NCBI GenBank assembly: GCA_028278125.1
Contig: JANQEY010000160.1
Coordinates: 1 to 45,714, forward strand
Length of the DNA stretch: 45,714 nt
Direction of reading: 5' to 3'
From: a bacterium
Lineage (GTDB): Bacteria; Electryoneota; Electryoneia; Electryoneales; Electryoneaceae
Below the pieces are notes generated by a model, which was given only the letters and a program-made list of their open reading frames with translations, was not told the DNA's origin and did not search any database. Below, piece after piece: positions 17,804-25,447 of this stretch. Positions within the stretch are counted from its first letter, which is position 1. Every line of letters starts with the position of its first letter. The position numbers and the translations under genes were made by a program.

Positions 17804-19266
17804 GTATTATTAAAAATATAGTTCCAAATAGATGGGAACCTGTCATTGGGCTGGAAATCCATGCCCAGTTGAACACCAGGACTAAGGCTTTCTGCCGTTG
17901 CCTGAACACTTATGGAGCTGAACCGAATAAACATGTCTGCCCGGTTTGCCTCGGTTATCCCGGAGCCCTGCCGATTATCAACCGTGAAATGATTTTAATG
18001 GCTCTTTCGCTGGGTATAGCTGTAGGGGGGAAAATACATGAGTCAACCGGTTTTGACCGAAAAAATTATTTCTACCCGGATTTGCCCAAAGGTTATCAAA
18101 TAACCCAGTTCAATACTCCTCTCATTACGGGTGGTTCTGTTCCAATAGACATAACTGGTGAAGTGGTGATCCCACTTGCAGAAATTCATCTTGAAGAAGA
18201 CGCGGGTAAAAATATCCATAAAGATGATTATTCAATTGTCGATTATAACCGTTGTGGGATTCCACTGGTTGAGATAGTAACTCAGCCCGCCCTAAAATCA
18301 CCAATAGATACCGGTAATTTTCTCAAACAGTTGAGACGTCTATTGCGATCCCTGGATATATGCGATGGCAATATGGAGAAAGGATCATTACGCTGCGACG
18401 CGAATATTTCACTGAAAGAAAAATCATCTCAAAAAACAGGCACCAAGGTAGAGATTAAAAATCTCAATAGTCTAAAAAATGTTAAAAAAGCACTGGAATT
18501 TGAAATAGATCGTCAGACAAACATGTTAAGAAATGGCACAAGAATTACTCAGGAGACACGCGCCTGGGATGAAATTAAAAATGAAACATATCCTATTCGT
18601 TCCAAAGAGGAATCAAGTGACTACCGTTATTTTCCTGAGCCCGACCTGCCCAGGATCAAGTTTGAAAAAAGTTTGATAACTGATATTGAGAAGAATTTAC
18701 CAGAATTGCCTCTAAATCAAGGGAGAAGATTTATTGAGAACTATAAACTTTCCTTAGATTTAGCTGATTTTCTCCTGGAAAAACCAGAGCTTTGCGACTT
18801 CTTCGAAAAAGTTTTATCAGAAAGCGAATTTACTGTTAGTCCTTCCGTAGTTGTAAACTGGATAAAGAGTGATTTTGTCAGGATCCTTGAAGAACAAAAT
18901 CAAACAATACTGGATACGCCTATCACACCCGGACATTTTGCTGAGTTGATCAGGATAGTCAGCGAGAACAGGATCAACAGGTCTTCGGGTAAGGAAGTAC
19001 TGCTGGAGATGATAAAATCCTGCAAGTCGCCTGGAACATTAATAAAAGAGGCGAACCTGGGGATTATTTCCGATTCAAGTATGCTGCTGAAGATTGCCAA
19101 GGAGGTTATTGGAGATAATCCCGATGAAGTCACCAGATACCAATCAGGTAAAACTCAGCTTCTCGGGTTTTTCATGGAAAAGGCAATGGTTAAGAGCGAA
19201 GGTAAGGCAGATCCAAAGGAGATGAGAACAATCCTTGAAAACCTTTTAAGATCAAAAGATTCATAA
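17800..19266 (+). CDS. gatB: Asp-tRNA(Asn)/Glu-tRNA(Gln) amidotransferase subunit B
   Basis: The kinase-like subunit that phosphorylates the side-chain carboxylate of mischarged aminoacyl-tRNA and accepts ammonia from GatA. Diagnostic features are WEPVIGLEIHAQLNTRTKAF, a zinc site C32xC34...C47xxC50 (FCRCLNTYG, VCPVCLGYPGALP), DRKNYFYPDLPKGYQITQF and YRYFPEPDLP. The C-terminal YqeY-like tail domain extends to the end (SGKEVLLEMI, GKADPKEMRTIL). Length is 488 residues, within the family range. It starts with GTG inside the gatA stop. It converges on hemB with only 24 nt between stops and no clear terminator. Confidence 0.97.
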   Translation: MSIIKNIVPNRWEPVIGLEIHAQLNTRTKAFCRCLNTYGAEPNKHVCPVCLGYPGALPIINREMILMALSLGIAVGGKIHESTGFDRKNYFYPDLPKGYQITQFNTPLITGGSVPIDITGEVVIPLAEIHLEEDAGKNIHKDDYSIVDYNRCGIPLVEIVTQPALKSPIDTGNFLKQLRRLLRSLDICDGNMEKGSLRCDANISLKEKSSQKTGTKVEIKNLNSLKNVKKALEFEIDRQTNMLRNGTRITQETRAWDEIKNETYPIRSKEESSDYRYFPEPDLPRIKFEKSLITDIEKNLPELPLNQGRRFIENYKLSLDLADFLLEKPELCDFFEKVLSESEFTVSPSVVVNWIKSDFVRILEEQNQTILDTPITPGHFAELIRIVSENRINRSSGKEVLLEMIKSCKSPGTLIKEANLGIISDSSMLLKIAKEVIGDNPDEVTRYQSGKTQLLGFFMEKAMVKSEGKADPKEMRTILENLLRSKDS

Positions 19267-19290
19267 CTTCTTAACCTAAAAAGATTCCAG

Positions 19291-20262
19291 CTATTTTATC
19301 AGTCCTGCAACTTCCTTTGCAAAATATGTCAAAATAAAGTCAGCCCCGGCGCGTTTGAATCCAAGGAGTGTTTCCAGGATCAACCCATCCCTGTCAATCC
19401 AACCGTTTGCCGCAGCAGCTTCGATCATTGAATACTCACCGGAAACCTGGTACGCACCGGTTGCTCTTTTAAATTGCTGCTTTACACGGTAAAGAACATC
19501 CAGGTATGCCACTCCCGGCTTAACCAGAATCAGATCCGCACCTTCCTCGAGGTCGAGGGCAACTTCTCTTAATGCCTCCTCAGCATTTCCCGGATCCATC
19601 TGGTAACTTTGACGATCGCCGAACTGTGGGGCGGAGTCAGCGGCGTCACGGAATGGACCATAATATTTTGAAGCGTATTTTACAGCATAACTGAGGATGG
19701 CAGTATCGAGGTACCCCTCAAAATCCAAAGCCTTCCTGATCGCGCCCACCCGTCCATCCATCATATCTGAGGGAGCGACTATATCAGCTCCGGCTTCAAC
19801 ATGGCTGACGGCTGTTTTTGCTAAAAGTTCAAGCGTGGGATCATTCTGAACATCTTCATGATGGATAACGCCACAATGACCATGGCTAGTATATTCGCAA
19901 AGACATACATCACTGATCACCAGGAGTTCAGGGGTATTCTCTTTAATCGCGCTGATTGCCTGCTGGACGATCCCATTCTCTGACCAGGCTTCGCTTCCTG
20001 TTTCGTCTTTACTTTCCGGGATTCCAAACAGAATAACCGCGGGAACACCAAGCCGGGTAATCTCTTCCGTTTCACGAACGATTGTATTTATGGAATAGTG
20101 GTATTGGCCCGGCATACTTGCGATTTCTGACTTAACATTATTCCCTGGAACGACAAACAGAGGTTGAATAAAATCATCAACACTCAGTTTTGTTTCTCGG
20201 ACAAGCCGACGCAGATTATGATTCTTTCTAAGGCGTCTTGGACGGTCTATGGGAAAGCTCAT
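19291..20262 (-). CDS. hemB: Porphobilinogen synthase (delta-aminolevulinate dehydratase)
   Basis: Condenses two 5-aminolevulinate molecules into porphobilinogen. I start at ATG 20262 (323 residues) with AGGA six nt upstream. A longer frame from TTG 20298 adds 12 residues with no family similarity. The active-site zinc ligands C120, C122 and C130 are present ([14 protein letters not shown]), so it is the Cys-type, zinc-dependent form. The Schiff-base lysines are K195 ([20 protein letters not shown]) and K248 (LILVKPG). It works after HemL in the pathway but lies 7 kb from it. It has its own upstream region shared divergently with the sigma-factor gene. Confidence 0.97.
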   Translation of the reverse strand: MSFPIDRPRRLRKNHNLRRLVRETKLSVDDFIQPLFVVPGNNVKSEIASMPGQYHYSINTIVRETEEITRLGVPAVILFGIPESKDETGSEAWSENGIVQQAISAIKENTPELLVISDVCLCEYTSHGHCGVIHHEDVQNDPTLELLAKTAVSHVEAGADIVAPSDMMDGRVGAIRKALDFEGYLDTAILSYAVKYASKYYGPFRDAADSAPQFGDRQSYQMDPGNAEEALREVALDLEEGADLILVKPGVAYLDVLYRVKQQFKRATGAYQVSGEYSMIEAAAANGWIDRDGLILETLLGFKRAGADFILTYFAKEVAGLIK

Positions 20263-20513
20263 GATTTGTCCTGTTATTCGAATGGCTATTGAGATCAAAT
20301 TATAAAACTACCTTAATTCACGACACAAATATAAGCAATGAAATATAACAGGTATAGAGCCGACAGAAATGCATCTATCACCCACATTGATCATATTTTT
20401 CAGTTTTCCTGGAATTTGCATTCCGCTCAAAAAAGGATTGGCGTTAAATTCCCGATTAAGTTTAAATTGTAACCAGTTCAGTTTTTAAGTGTCCTATTAA
20501 GTGAAGGGACAAA

Positions 20514-21068
20514 ATGGGGACGGTATTGGCAAGAGGAAACAAGGAAAACCTGGCTGTCTGGAAAACTGCTTACGAGGAACATGGTCAAGCAATTAAAGCG
20601 TTCCTTGCCAGCAGGTTAAAAAACCAGTCGGATGCGGAAGATCTTTTACAGGAGACTTTTGTAAGGGCTATCAGGGCGACAAATTCCTTGAGAAATAACG
20701 CCAAGGTTCGGCCGTACCTGTTCAGTATCGCCCATAACCTGATGGTCAATTTTGTTCGCAGGAAGAAAGAATTTGTCATTTCTTCCTCAAATAATGAAGG
20801 AAACATTCTTGAGAATGTTGTTGATGAGTATTCAGAGTCACCTGAAGACGTTACATCACTTCATGATCTTGAAAAAAGTATAGATGAAGTTATGGATTTG
20901 ATGACACCGGCTCACAAGAAAGCATTTGAACTTGGGGTAATTCTGCAGAAGCCATATAGTGAAATAGCTACGCTGACCGGATGGAGCCTTGCCCAGGTAA
21001 AAATTAATGTCTACAGGGCAAGAAAAAAGGCTATTGAGGAGTTGAAAGATGAATGGAAAGCTGACTGA
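20514..21068 (+). CDS. ECF-family RNA polymerase sigma factor
   Basis: A 184-residue sigma-70-type factor with only regions 2 and 4. Region 2 is about 15-90 (SDAEDLLQETFVRAIRA, then RPYLFSIAHNLMVNFVRRKK, the -10 recognition helix). Region 4 is about 128-180 (TPAHKKAFELGVILQKPYSE, then IATLTGWSLAQVKINVYRAR, the -35 helix-turn-helix). AAGGGA precedes the ATG closely. The 3' end overlaps the following anti-sigma-like gene by 20 nt, which couples their translation and makes the partnership likely. The target promoters are not evident from the window. It may autoregulate the operon from the 250-nt region shared with hemB, but I cannot identify the site. Confidence 0.93.
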   Translation: MGTVLARGNKENLAVWKTAYEEHGQAIKAFLASRLKNQSDAEDLLQETFVRAIRATNSLRNNAKVRPYLFSIAHNLMVNFVRRKKEFVISSSNNEGNILENVVDEYSESPEDVTSLHDLEKSIDEVMDLMTPAHKKAFELGVILQKPYSEIATLTGWSLAQVKINVYRARKKAIEELKDEWKAD

Positions 21069-21726
21069 ATCGTCTATTGCCAGGGAAATGAGCAATGAGG
21101 AATGCGAAGCGAATCTCTCTGCCCTGATTGATGGTGAGCTTGAGCTAAACCAGATTCTGCCTACACTGGATCACCTCGTCGAAAATCCTCAATGCCGGAA
21201 ATTCTACCGGGAAGCCCGCGAACTACAATCTCGTTTGGGAGCTGGTGCATTTATAGATGAAGATACTGAACTGGAAACCAGCACATGGAATAAAATCGAG
21301 AACCGGATAGAACCGTCAAAATCAGCACGTATCTATAATTTTGTCAGCAGGAACAGCCCGATATGGGCTGCTGCAGCTGCCATTATCCTCGTTGTTGGTC
21401 TGTGGTCAGGTGGATTCTTGAAACTGGTTGGTTTACAACCAAAATCTGACGGTGTGACTATTCAACTCGAAGAAAATCAAGGTGCAATGGACGAGGAAAG
21501 GTTTGTCGAGCTGACTTCCGAATTGCTTCGTGCTGACCGCCGATATCATAGAAAGATGCTAGATGTAATGGAAGCGGTTAATGGTCGTGGATTTATCCAG
21601 GAAGGATCCATGGAAAACAATTCATTCCGTTCATCTGCAGAACAAACCGAAACTCAACCTGCTGGAAATGCCAATAGATCAACAGGATCAAATGTATCTG
21701 ATCTAATAGATATAAGGTTATGGTAA
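21049..21726 (+). CDS. Membrane-anchored anti-sigma factor-like protein with degenerate zinc motif
   Basis: A 225-residue single-pass protein. The cytoplasmic N-terminus (about 15-65) looks like the ZAS anti-sigma domain: CEANLSALIDGELELNQIL, then DHLVENPQCRKFY. The usual HxxxCxxC reads H42-x3-N46-x2-C49, so one zinc cysteine is replaced by Asn. A transmembrane helix spans about 104-126 (IWAAAAAIILVVGLWSGGFL). The rest is outside and holds a charged helix (DEERFVELTSELLRADRRYH) and a Ser/Thr/Gln-rich tail. It overlaps the sigma gene by 20 nt and is expected to hold that factor at the membrane. Assignment rests on domain resemblance and position. Confidence 0.82.
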   Translation: MNGKLTESSIAREMSNEECEANLSALIDGELELNQILPTLDHLVENPQCRKFYREARELQSRLGAGAFIDEDTELETSTWNKIENRIEPSKSARIYNFVSRNSPIWAAAAAIILVVGLWSGGFLKLVGLQPKSDGVTIQLEENQGAMDEERFVELTSELLRADRRYHRKMLDVMEAVNGRGFIQEGSMENNSFRSSAEQTETQPAGNANRSTGSNVSDLIDIRLW

Positions 21727-21768
21727 CCAGGATTTTAAGAGTTTTTCTATAAATAGAGGAGAAACATC

Positions 21769-23271
21769 ATGTTCAGAGGTTCTCTAACACTGACTTTAAT
21801 GCTGCTGATAATAATCTCTTTCCCCATCGATAGTGCATTGGCCGGAGATAAGGACGGATATATCTACGGTAAGGTTATCACACGCACAGGGAATACATAT
21901 ACCGGTCTCATCAGGTGGGGTACCGAGGAAGCATTCTGGGATGACCTGTTTAATTCATCCAAAGAAGACCTACCCTTCCGTAAGTATGTTGATAAAGCGG
22001 AACACGACGCCGAGTATCAACACATGATGGAAGCCTCCAAGGAGGCGGAAATCCAGGCTAAAGAGATTGAGGAAGAGACGTTCGCCCTGCAGGAAGAGGT
22101 CGAATTATTAAAAGAGAAAGTAGATGCTGGGTTAATGAAAGAAACTGATGATGAGATCAGGGAACTCAAGCGAGAGATAAGAGAATTACAGCGTCAATCC
22201 GATGAGTCGAAGAGAATGGCCAGCCGTATTGAGCGTGATGCAAAAAAGCATTATGAACAAGCAAGAAAAATGGCGAAGAAAAGAATATCTGTGCTTGGCG
22301 GTGCAATTACGGTAAACGTTGATGACTGGGATGGTTATTCAGCCAGGCAATTTATCGCCCGGTTTGGTGATATTAAAAAAATCGAAGTTATTGGTAGTGA
22401 AGACGCCGAAATAACAATGAAGAATGGTAGTATTTTTATCGTCAGTGGTTACGCGAATGATGTTGGCGGTGAAATTAATGTCCGTGACGCAAGTCTAGGT
22501 GAAATAGAACTCCCCTGGAAAAAAATCGAGTATGTTGAATTTATGTCTACCCCTAATAATGTTCAGCCTGAAGGATACAGGATCAAGGGTAAACTGATGA
22601 GTGATGCTGGAGCTTTTGATGGATTTATCCAGTGGGACAGTGAGGAATGTATATCCACAGATAAAATTGACGGTGATTCTGAAGATGGAAAAGTTTCACT
22701 GTCGATGGGCACAATCAGGAATATTGAACGTAGAAGCCGGAGTAGTTGCCTGATAACATTAAAAGATGGCCGCAAACTGGTCCTTGATGGAACAAATGAT
22801 GTTGATGAGTCAATTCGCGGGATATATGTCGAAGATGCCAGGTATGGCAGGGTAAAAGTTTCATGGGATTCATTTGAGAGTGTTGAATTCTACGACAAAT
22901 CAGATAGCGGACCTGGCTATAACTCATATCCCAAACCTGCTGTAATCAAAGGAACAGTGACAAGTATTGATGGTGAGGAGTTCAAAGGAAGAGTCGTATT
23001 CGATATTGATGAAGCGGAGAGCTGGGAAATGCTGAACGGTGACAGGTTCGATGTTGAATTTATTGTCCCCTTTGACCGGATATCATCAATCACCCCGCGT
23101 AGTCGTAGCGCAAGCATGATCGTTCTGAGAAATGGTGAAAAACTTCGCCTCGATGGCAGTAAAGATGTCAGCGACAGTAATGACGGCGTACTTATTTTCC
23201 AGGGTGATGGCGATGAGAATGTGGCATACCTGGATTGGGATGAAATAGATACAATCGAGCTTGAATGGTAG
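21769..23271 (+). CDS. Exported three-repeat beta protein with coiled-coil insertion, unknown function
   Basis: A 500-residue protein with a signal peptide ending at ALAGD. Three diverged copies of one about 110-residue unit are visible: residues 30-259, 268-375 and 391-500. Each has an opening strand pair (GKVITRTGNTYTGLIRW, GKLMSDAGAFDGFIQW, GTVTSIDGEEFKGRVVF), a middle block ending LxxGxxxxLxGxxDV, and a closing block (WDSFESVEF, WDEIDTIEL). Copy 1 is split by a roughly 97-residue charged coiled coil (76-172). No catalytic motif is seen. GAGGAG lies 8 nt before the ATG. It is third in the sigma/anti-sigma operon and precedes a strong terminator, so it is likely a partner or output of that system. 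I do not recognise a named family. Confidence 0.85.
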   Translation: MFRGSLTLTLMLLIIISFPIDSALAGDKDGYIYGKVITRTGNTYTGLIRWGTEEAFWDDLFNSSKEDLPFRKYVDKAEHDAEYQHMMEASKEAEIQAKEIEEETFALQEEVELLKEKVDAGLMKETDDEIRELKREIRELQRQSDESKRMASRIERDAKKHYEQARKMAKKRISVLGGAITVNVDDWDGYSARQFIARFGDIKKIEVIGSEDAEITMKNGSIFIVSGYANDVGGEINVRDASLGEIELPWKKIEYVEFMSTPNNVQPEGYRIKGKLMSDAGAFDGFIQWDSEECISTDKIDGDSEDGKVSLSMGTIRNIERRSRSSCLITLKDGRKLVLDGTNDVDESIRGIYVEDARYGRVKVSWDSFESVEFYDKSDSGPGYNSYPKPAVIKGTVTSIDGEEFKGRVVFDIDEAESWEMLNGDRFDVEFIVPFDRISSITPRSRSASMIVLRNGEKLRLDGSKDVSDSNDGVLIFQGDGDENVAYLDWDEIDTIELEW

Positions 23272-23354
23272 CATTTCGAGCACCTTAATTTCGTTATTTA
23301 CGGAGTAAATGAGGATATTCCTCCACGAGACTCCCGAAACACCTGTTGTTACTG

Positions 23355-23387
23355 AAAAAACGGTATGATTATCATGCCGTTTTTTTT
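23355..23387 (+). terminator. Strong terminator of the sigma/anti-sigma operon
   Basis: AAAAAACGGTATGA pairs with TCATGCCGTTTTTT with one G-U pair and a tiny loop, followed by further T residues. The flanking A and T tracts make it potentially bidirectional. It lies about 85 nt after the stop of the three-repeat protein gene. Confidence 0.93.
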
Positions 23388-23429
23388 ATAATGTGGAACT
23401 TTAAAATACTAACAAAAAGACTTGCTGTT

Positions 23430-24221
23430 ATGACAACAAAAGAATTTGTATTCCCGACCACTGAATCACCGGCAATTACAGAAAAGAATGAAACAATCAG
23501 TGCATCGATTTTACTGGACAAGGTCAAAAGCAGAGTAGAAACCAAAAATGAGCAGACCAGGCTCGTTTCGGTATTCGATTTGGACGCGACTTTGTTTGAT
23601 AACCGTCCCCGGATAATGAAGATACTCAAGGATACAGTTACTGAGAACGAGGACAAAGTTCCGGACGGTACTGAAGAATTAATTGATTCTATTCAACCGG
23701 AAAAAATGCATTACCTGGTGAAGGAAACGCTTATAACCGCTGGACTGGAAGATGAAGAACTCCTGGATTTCTTCTTTGAGGAATGGTGGAAACGATTTTT
23801 TACCAATAAATACGTAGTGTGTGATATTCCCACCTCCGGTTCCCAGCAGTTTGTCGAGAGTATACTGGAGATGGATGTGTCGATAATCTATCTCACTGGT
23901 CGTGATACACCAGGGATGCGCCAGGGAACATTAGCCTCACTCAAAGAACATGGATTCCCTGTGCCTGATGATAAAAACGTTTATCTCATTACCAAACCAA
24001 CATTTGAAGAAACAGATTTACTATTTAAACAGAATGCTATCGAGCAAATAAAACAGATCGGTGAAGTTCTATTAACTTTTGATAATGAACCAAAAATGAA
24101 CAATGTCCTGGCAGAGTCTTTCCCTGAAGCGATCAATGTATTCCTCGATACCATGCACAGCCCGGATATAGAGCCACTTAAACCGGGAATTTTAATCCTG
24201 AATAGTTTCCAGCTAACGTAG
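23430..24221 (+). CDS. HAD-superfamily hydrolase
   Basis: A 263-residue protein with the HAD motifs: nucleophile and acid D50 and D52 (VFDLDATLFD), motif II Thr156 (IIYLTGRDTP), a Lys near 200 (LLFKQNAIEQI) and D218 in LLTFDNEPKM. It probably hydrolyses a phosphate ester; the cap (60-135) is helical and does not reveal the substrate. The frame is open upstream to 23346, but that start lies inside the terminator hairpin, so I use ATG 23430. ATG 23391 is the alternative. Neither has a Shine-Dalgarno, so the start is uncertain. Transcribed alone, between the sigma operon and rplM. Confidence 0.85.
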   Translation: MTTKEFVFPTTESPAITEKNETISASILLDKVKSRVETKNEQTRLVSVFDLDATLFDNRPRIMKILKDTVTENEDKVPDGTEELIDSIQPEKMHYLVKETLITAGLEDEELLDFFFEEWWKRFFTNKYVVCDIPTSGSQQFVESILEMDVSIIYLTGRDTPGMRQGTLASLKEHGFPVPDDKNVYLITKPTFEETDLLFKQNAIEQIKQIGEVLLTFDNEPKMNNVLAESFPEAINVFLDTMHSPDIEPLKPGILILNSFQLT

Positions 24222-24245
24222 CTATTTTCCATTGTTTTATAATTG

Positions 24246-24268
24246 AATGCGAGATTTAACGCATTTTC
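24246..24268 (+). terminator. Weak hairpin terminator after the HAD gene
   Basis: AATGCG (24246-24251) pairs with CGCATT (24260-24265) and is followed by TTC. It lies 24 nt after the HAD stop. The stem is short and the T-tract is short. Confidence 0.4.
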
Positions 24269-24323
24269 ATGGAATCCCGGCAGTTAGGAGGAAACGGAGC
24301 CCGGAGAAACATGGGAATAATTA

Positions 24324-24354
24324 TTGACTCTCTTTAATGGCAAGTCTATATTTG
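24324..24354 (+). promoter_or_regulatory. Promoter of the rplM-rpsI operon
   Basis: TTGACT (24324-24329) and TATATT (24347-24352) are separated by exactly 17 nt, a near-consensus sigma-70 promoter 37 nt before the proposed rplM start. The -10 element extends to TATATTTG, which also fits the Bacteroidota TAnnTTTG element. Confidence 0.75.
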
Positions 24355-24388
24355 CAGTCTTGAATAATTTAACGAATTGGTAAGTGTT

Positions 24389-24817
24389 GTGAAAACGAAG
24401 CATTTAAACAAAGAAACTGTCGATCGTAACTGGTTCGAGGTGGATGCCGAAGGGCTGGTGCTGGGTCGACTGGCCACCAGGATTGCGACTATCCTGCGTG
24501 GAAAACATAAACCGACTTTTTCTCCGCATGTTGACGGTGGGGATTTTGTCGTAGTAACAAATGCCGACAAGGTAAAATTGACAGGCCGTAAAAGCACTGA
24601 TAAATATTACTTCCACCATACAGGATATGTTGGTAGCGGTAAAAAAATCAAGATTACCGATGTCTTGGCAAAACACCCTGAAAGGGTGCTGCGTCGTGCA
24701 GTCTGGGGTATGCTCCCCAAGGGTCCATTGGGACGCCGCCAGATTAAAAAATTAAAAGTCTATGCCAGCGCGGAACATCCGCACAAGGCTCAAAGACCAG
24801 AACCATTACCTTTGTGA
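24389..24817 (+). CDS. rplM: 50S ribosomal protein L13
   Basis: The product matches L13 along its length: [83 protein letters not shown], and the C-terminal [18 protein letters not shown] start at GTG 24389 (142 residues, as in E. coli), where the sequence aligns with the family start MKTY. An open frame from TTG 24377 adds four residues without support. It is the first gene after the promoter at 24324-24354 and is followed after 7 nt by rpsI, the usual L13-S9 pair. Confidence 0.97.
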   Translation: MKTKHLNKETVDRNWFEVDAEGLVLGRLATRIATILRGKHKPTFSPHVDGGDFVVVTNADKVKLTGRKSTDKYYFHHTGYVGSGKKIKITDVLAKHPERVLRRAVWGMLPKGPLGRRQIKKLKVYASAEHPHKAQRPEPLPL

Positions 24818-24824
24818 GATAGCA

Positions 24825-25226
24825 ATGGCGAAAATTCCTTTTAATTCAGTATATGCAACTGGCCGTCGTAAATCTTCAGTCGCCAAAGTCTGGCTTGCAC
24901 CCGGAAAGGGTAATGTGAAGGTTAATAACAGGACTTTGATCGAGCATTTTAAACGGCCGGTATTACAACAGATAATCGAACAACCGTTTAACGTTGTTGA
25001 TGGCACAGGTAAATTTGATGTTTATGCTGTCTGTAAAGGCGGAGGCCTTTCAGGCCAGGCTGGTGCAATGAGACTGGGAATCAGCAGAGCGCTGGTTCAG
25101 ATCGAAGAAGAATACCGTTCAGCTTTACGTAAACATGGCTTCCTGACAAGGGATCCGCGTGAAACTGAAAGGAAAAAATACGGTCAGCCCGGCGCGAGGA
25201 AGAAATTCCAGTTCTCCAAACGTTAA
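24825..25226 (+). CDS. rpsI: 30S ribosomal protein S9
   Basis: A 133-residue S9. The start is ATG 24825, giving MAKIPFNSVYATGRRKSSVA, the canonical S9 opening; a longer frame beginning inside rplM is not the gene. Other marks are GKGNVKVNNRTLIEHF, VCKGGGLSGQAGAMRLGISR and the basic C-terminus ending in SKR, the universally conserved tail that reaches the P-site tRNA. It lies 7 nt after rplM. A hairpin terminator follows at 25286-25310. Confidence 0.97.
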   Translation: MAKIPFNSVYATGRRKSSVAKVWLAPGKGNVKVNNRTLIEHFKRPVLQQIIEQPFNVVDGTGKFDVYAVCKGGGLSGQAGAMRLGISRALVQIEEEYRSALRKHGFLTRDPRETERKKYGQPGARKKFQFSKR

Positions 25227-25285
25227 GCGAGAATTGTTTTACAGGTTACGACCAGGTCTTTACAAGATCTTTTCAGTTATAAATT

Positions 25286-25310
25286 CGGGAGCATTCAGCT
25301 CCCGTTTCGT
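25286..25310 (+). terminator. Hairpin terminator after rpsI
   Basis: CGGGAGC (25286-25292) pairs perfectly with GCTCCCG (25298-25304) around a 5-nt loop, followed by TTTCGT. The T-tract is short, so termination may be partial and allow read-through into rpsB. Confidence 0.6.
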
Positions 25311-25332
25311 TATACTTAGACGAAATATTTAT

Positions 25333-25440
25333 CAATCTCGTGTGAGATTGAGAACCGATGGATAACCATCAGAACCAGCCTGAGCCTGGCCAAGGGTACG
25401 TAAAGAAACGTCCCTGCCTCGAGTCGGGGAAGGCTTAAGG
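25333..25440 (+). promoter_or_regulatory. Candidate structured 5' leader of rpsB-tsf (multi-hairpin)
   Basis: Five consecutive hairpins fill this stretch. H1 is CAATCTC/GAGATTG (25333-25350). H2 is GATGG/CCATC (25357-25370). H3 is CCAG/CTGG (25375-25389). H4 is GGG-ACGT/ACGT-CCC with one bulged T (25394-25414). H5 is GCCT/AGGC (25416-25434), directly before the AAGGAG ribosome binding site (25437-25442). Junctions H1/H2 and H2/H3 both read AGAACC. The position before rpsB suggests an S2- or EF-Ts-operon autoregulatory leader. I do not recognise it as a known class; structure is from pairing by eye only. Confidence 0.55.
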
Positions 25441-25447
25441 AGAAAAA

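Noticed and set aside
10644..20262. hemL and hemB as one heme operon
   Set aside because: They share a strand but are separated by about 7 kb of genes transcribed in the opposite direction.
23346..23429. Upstream start of the HAD hydrolase
   Set aside because: These codons lie inside or right after the strong terminator hairpin of the preceding operon and add non-conserved residues.
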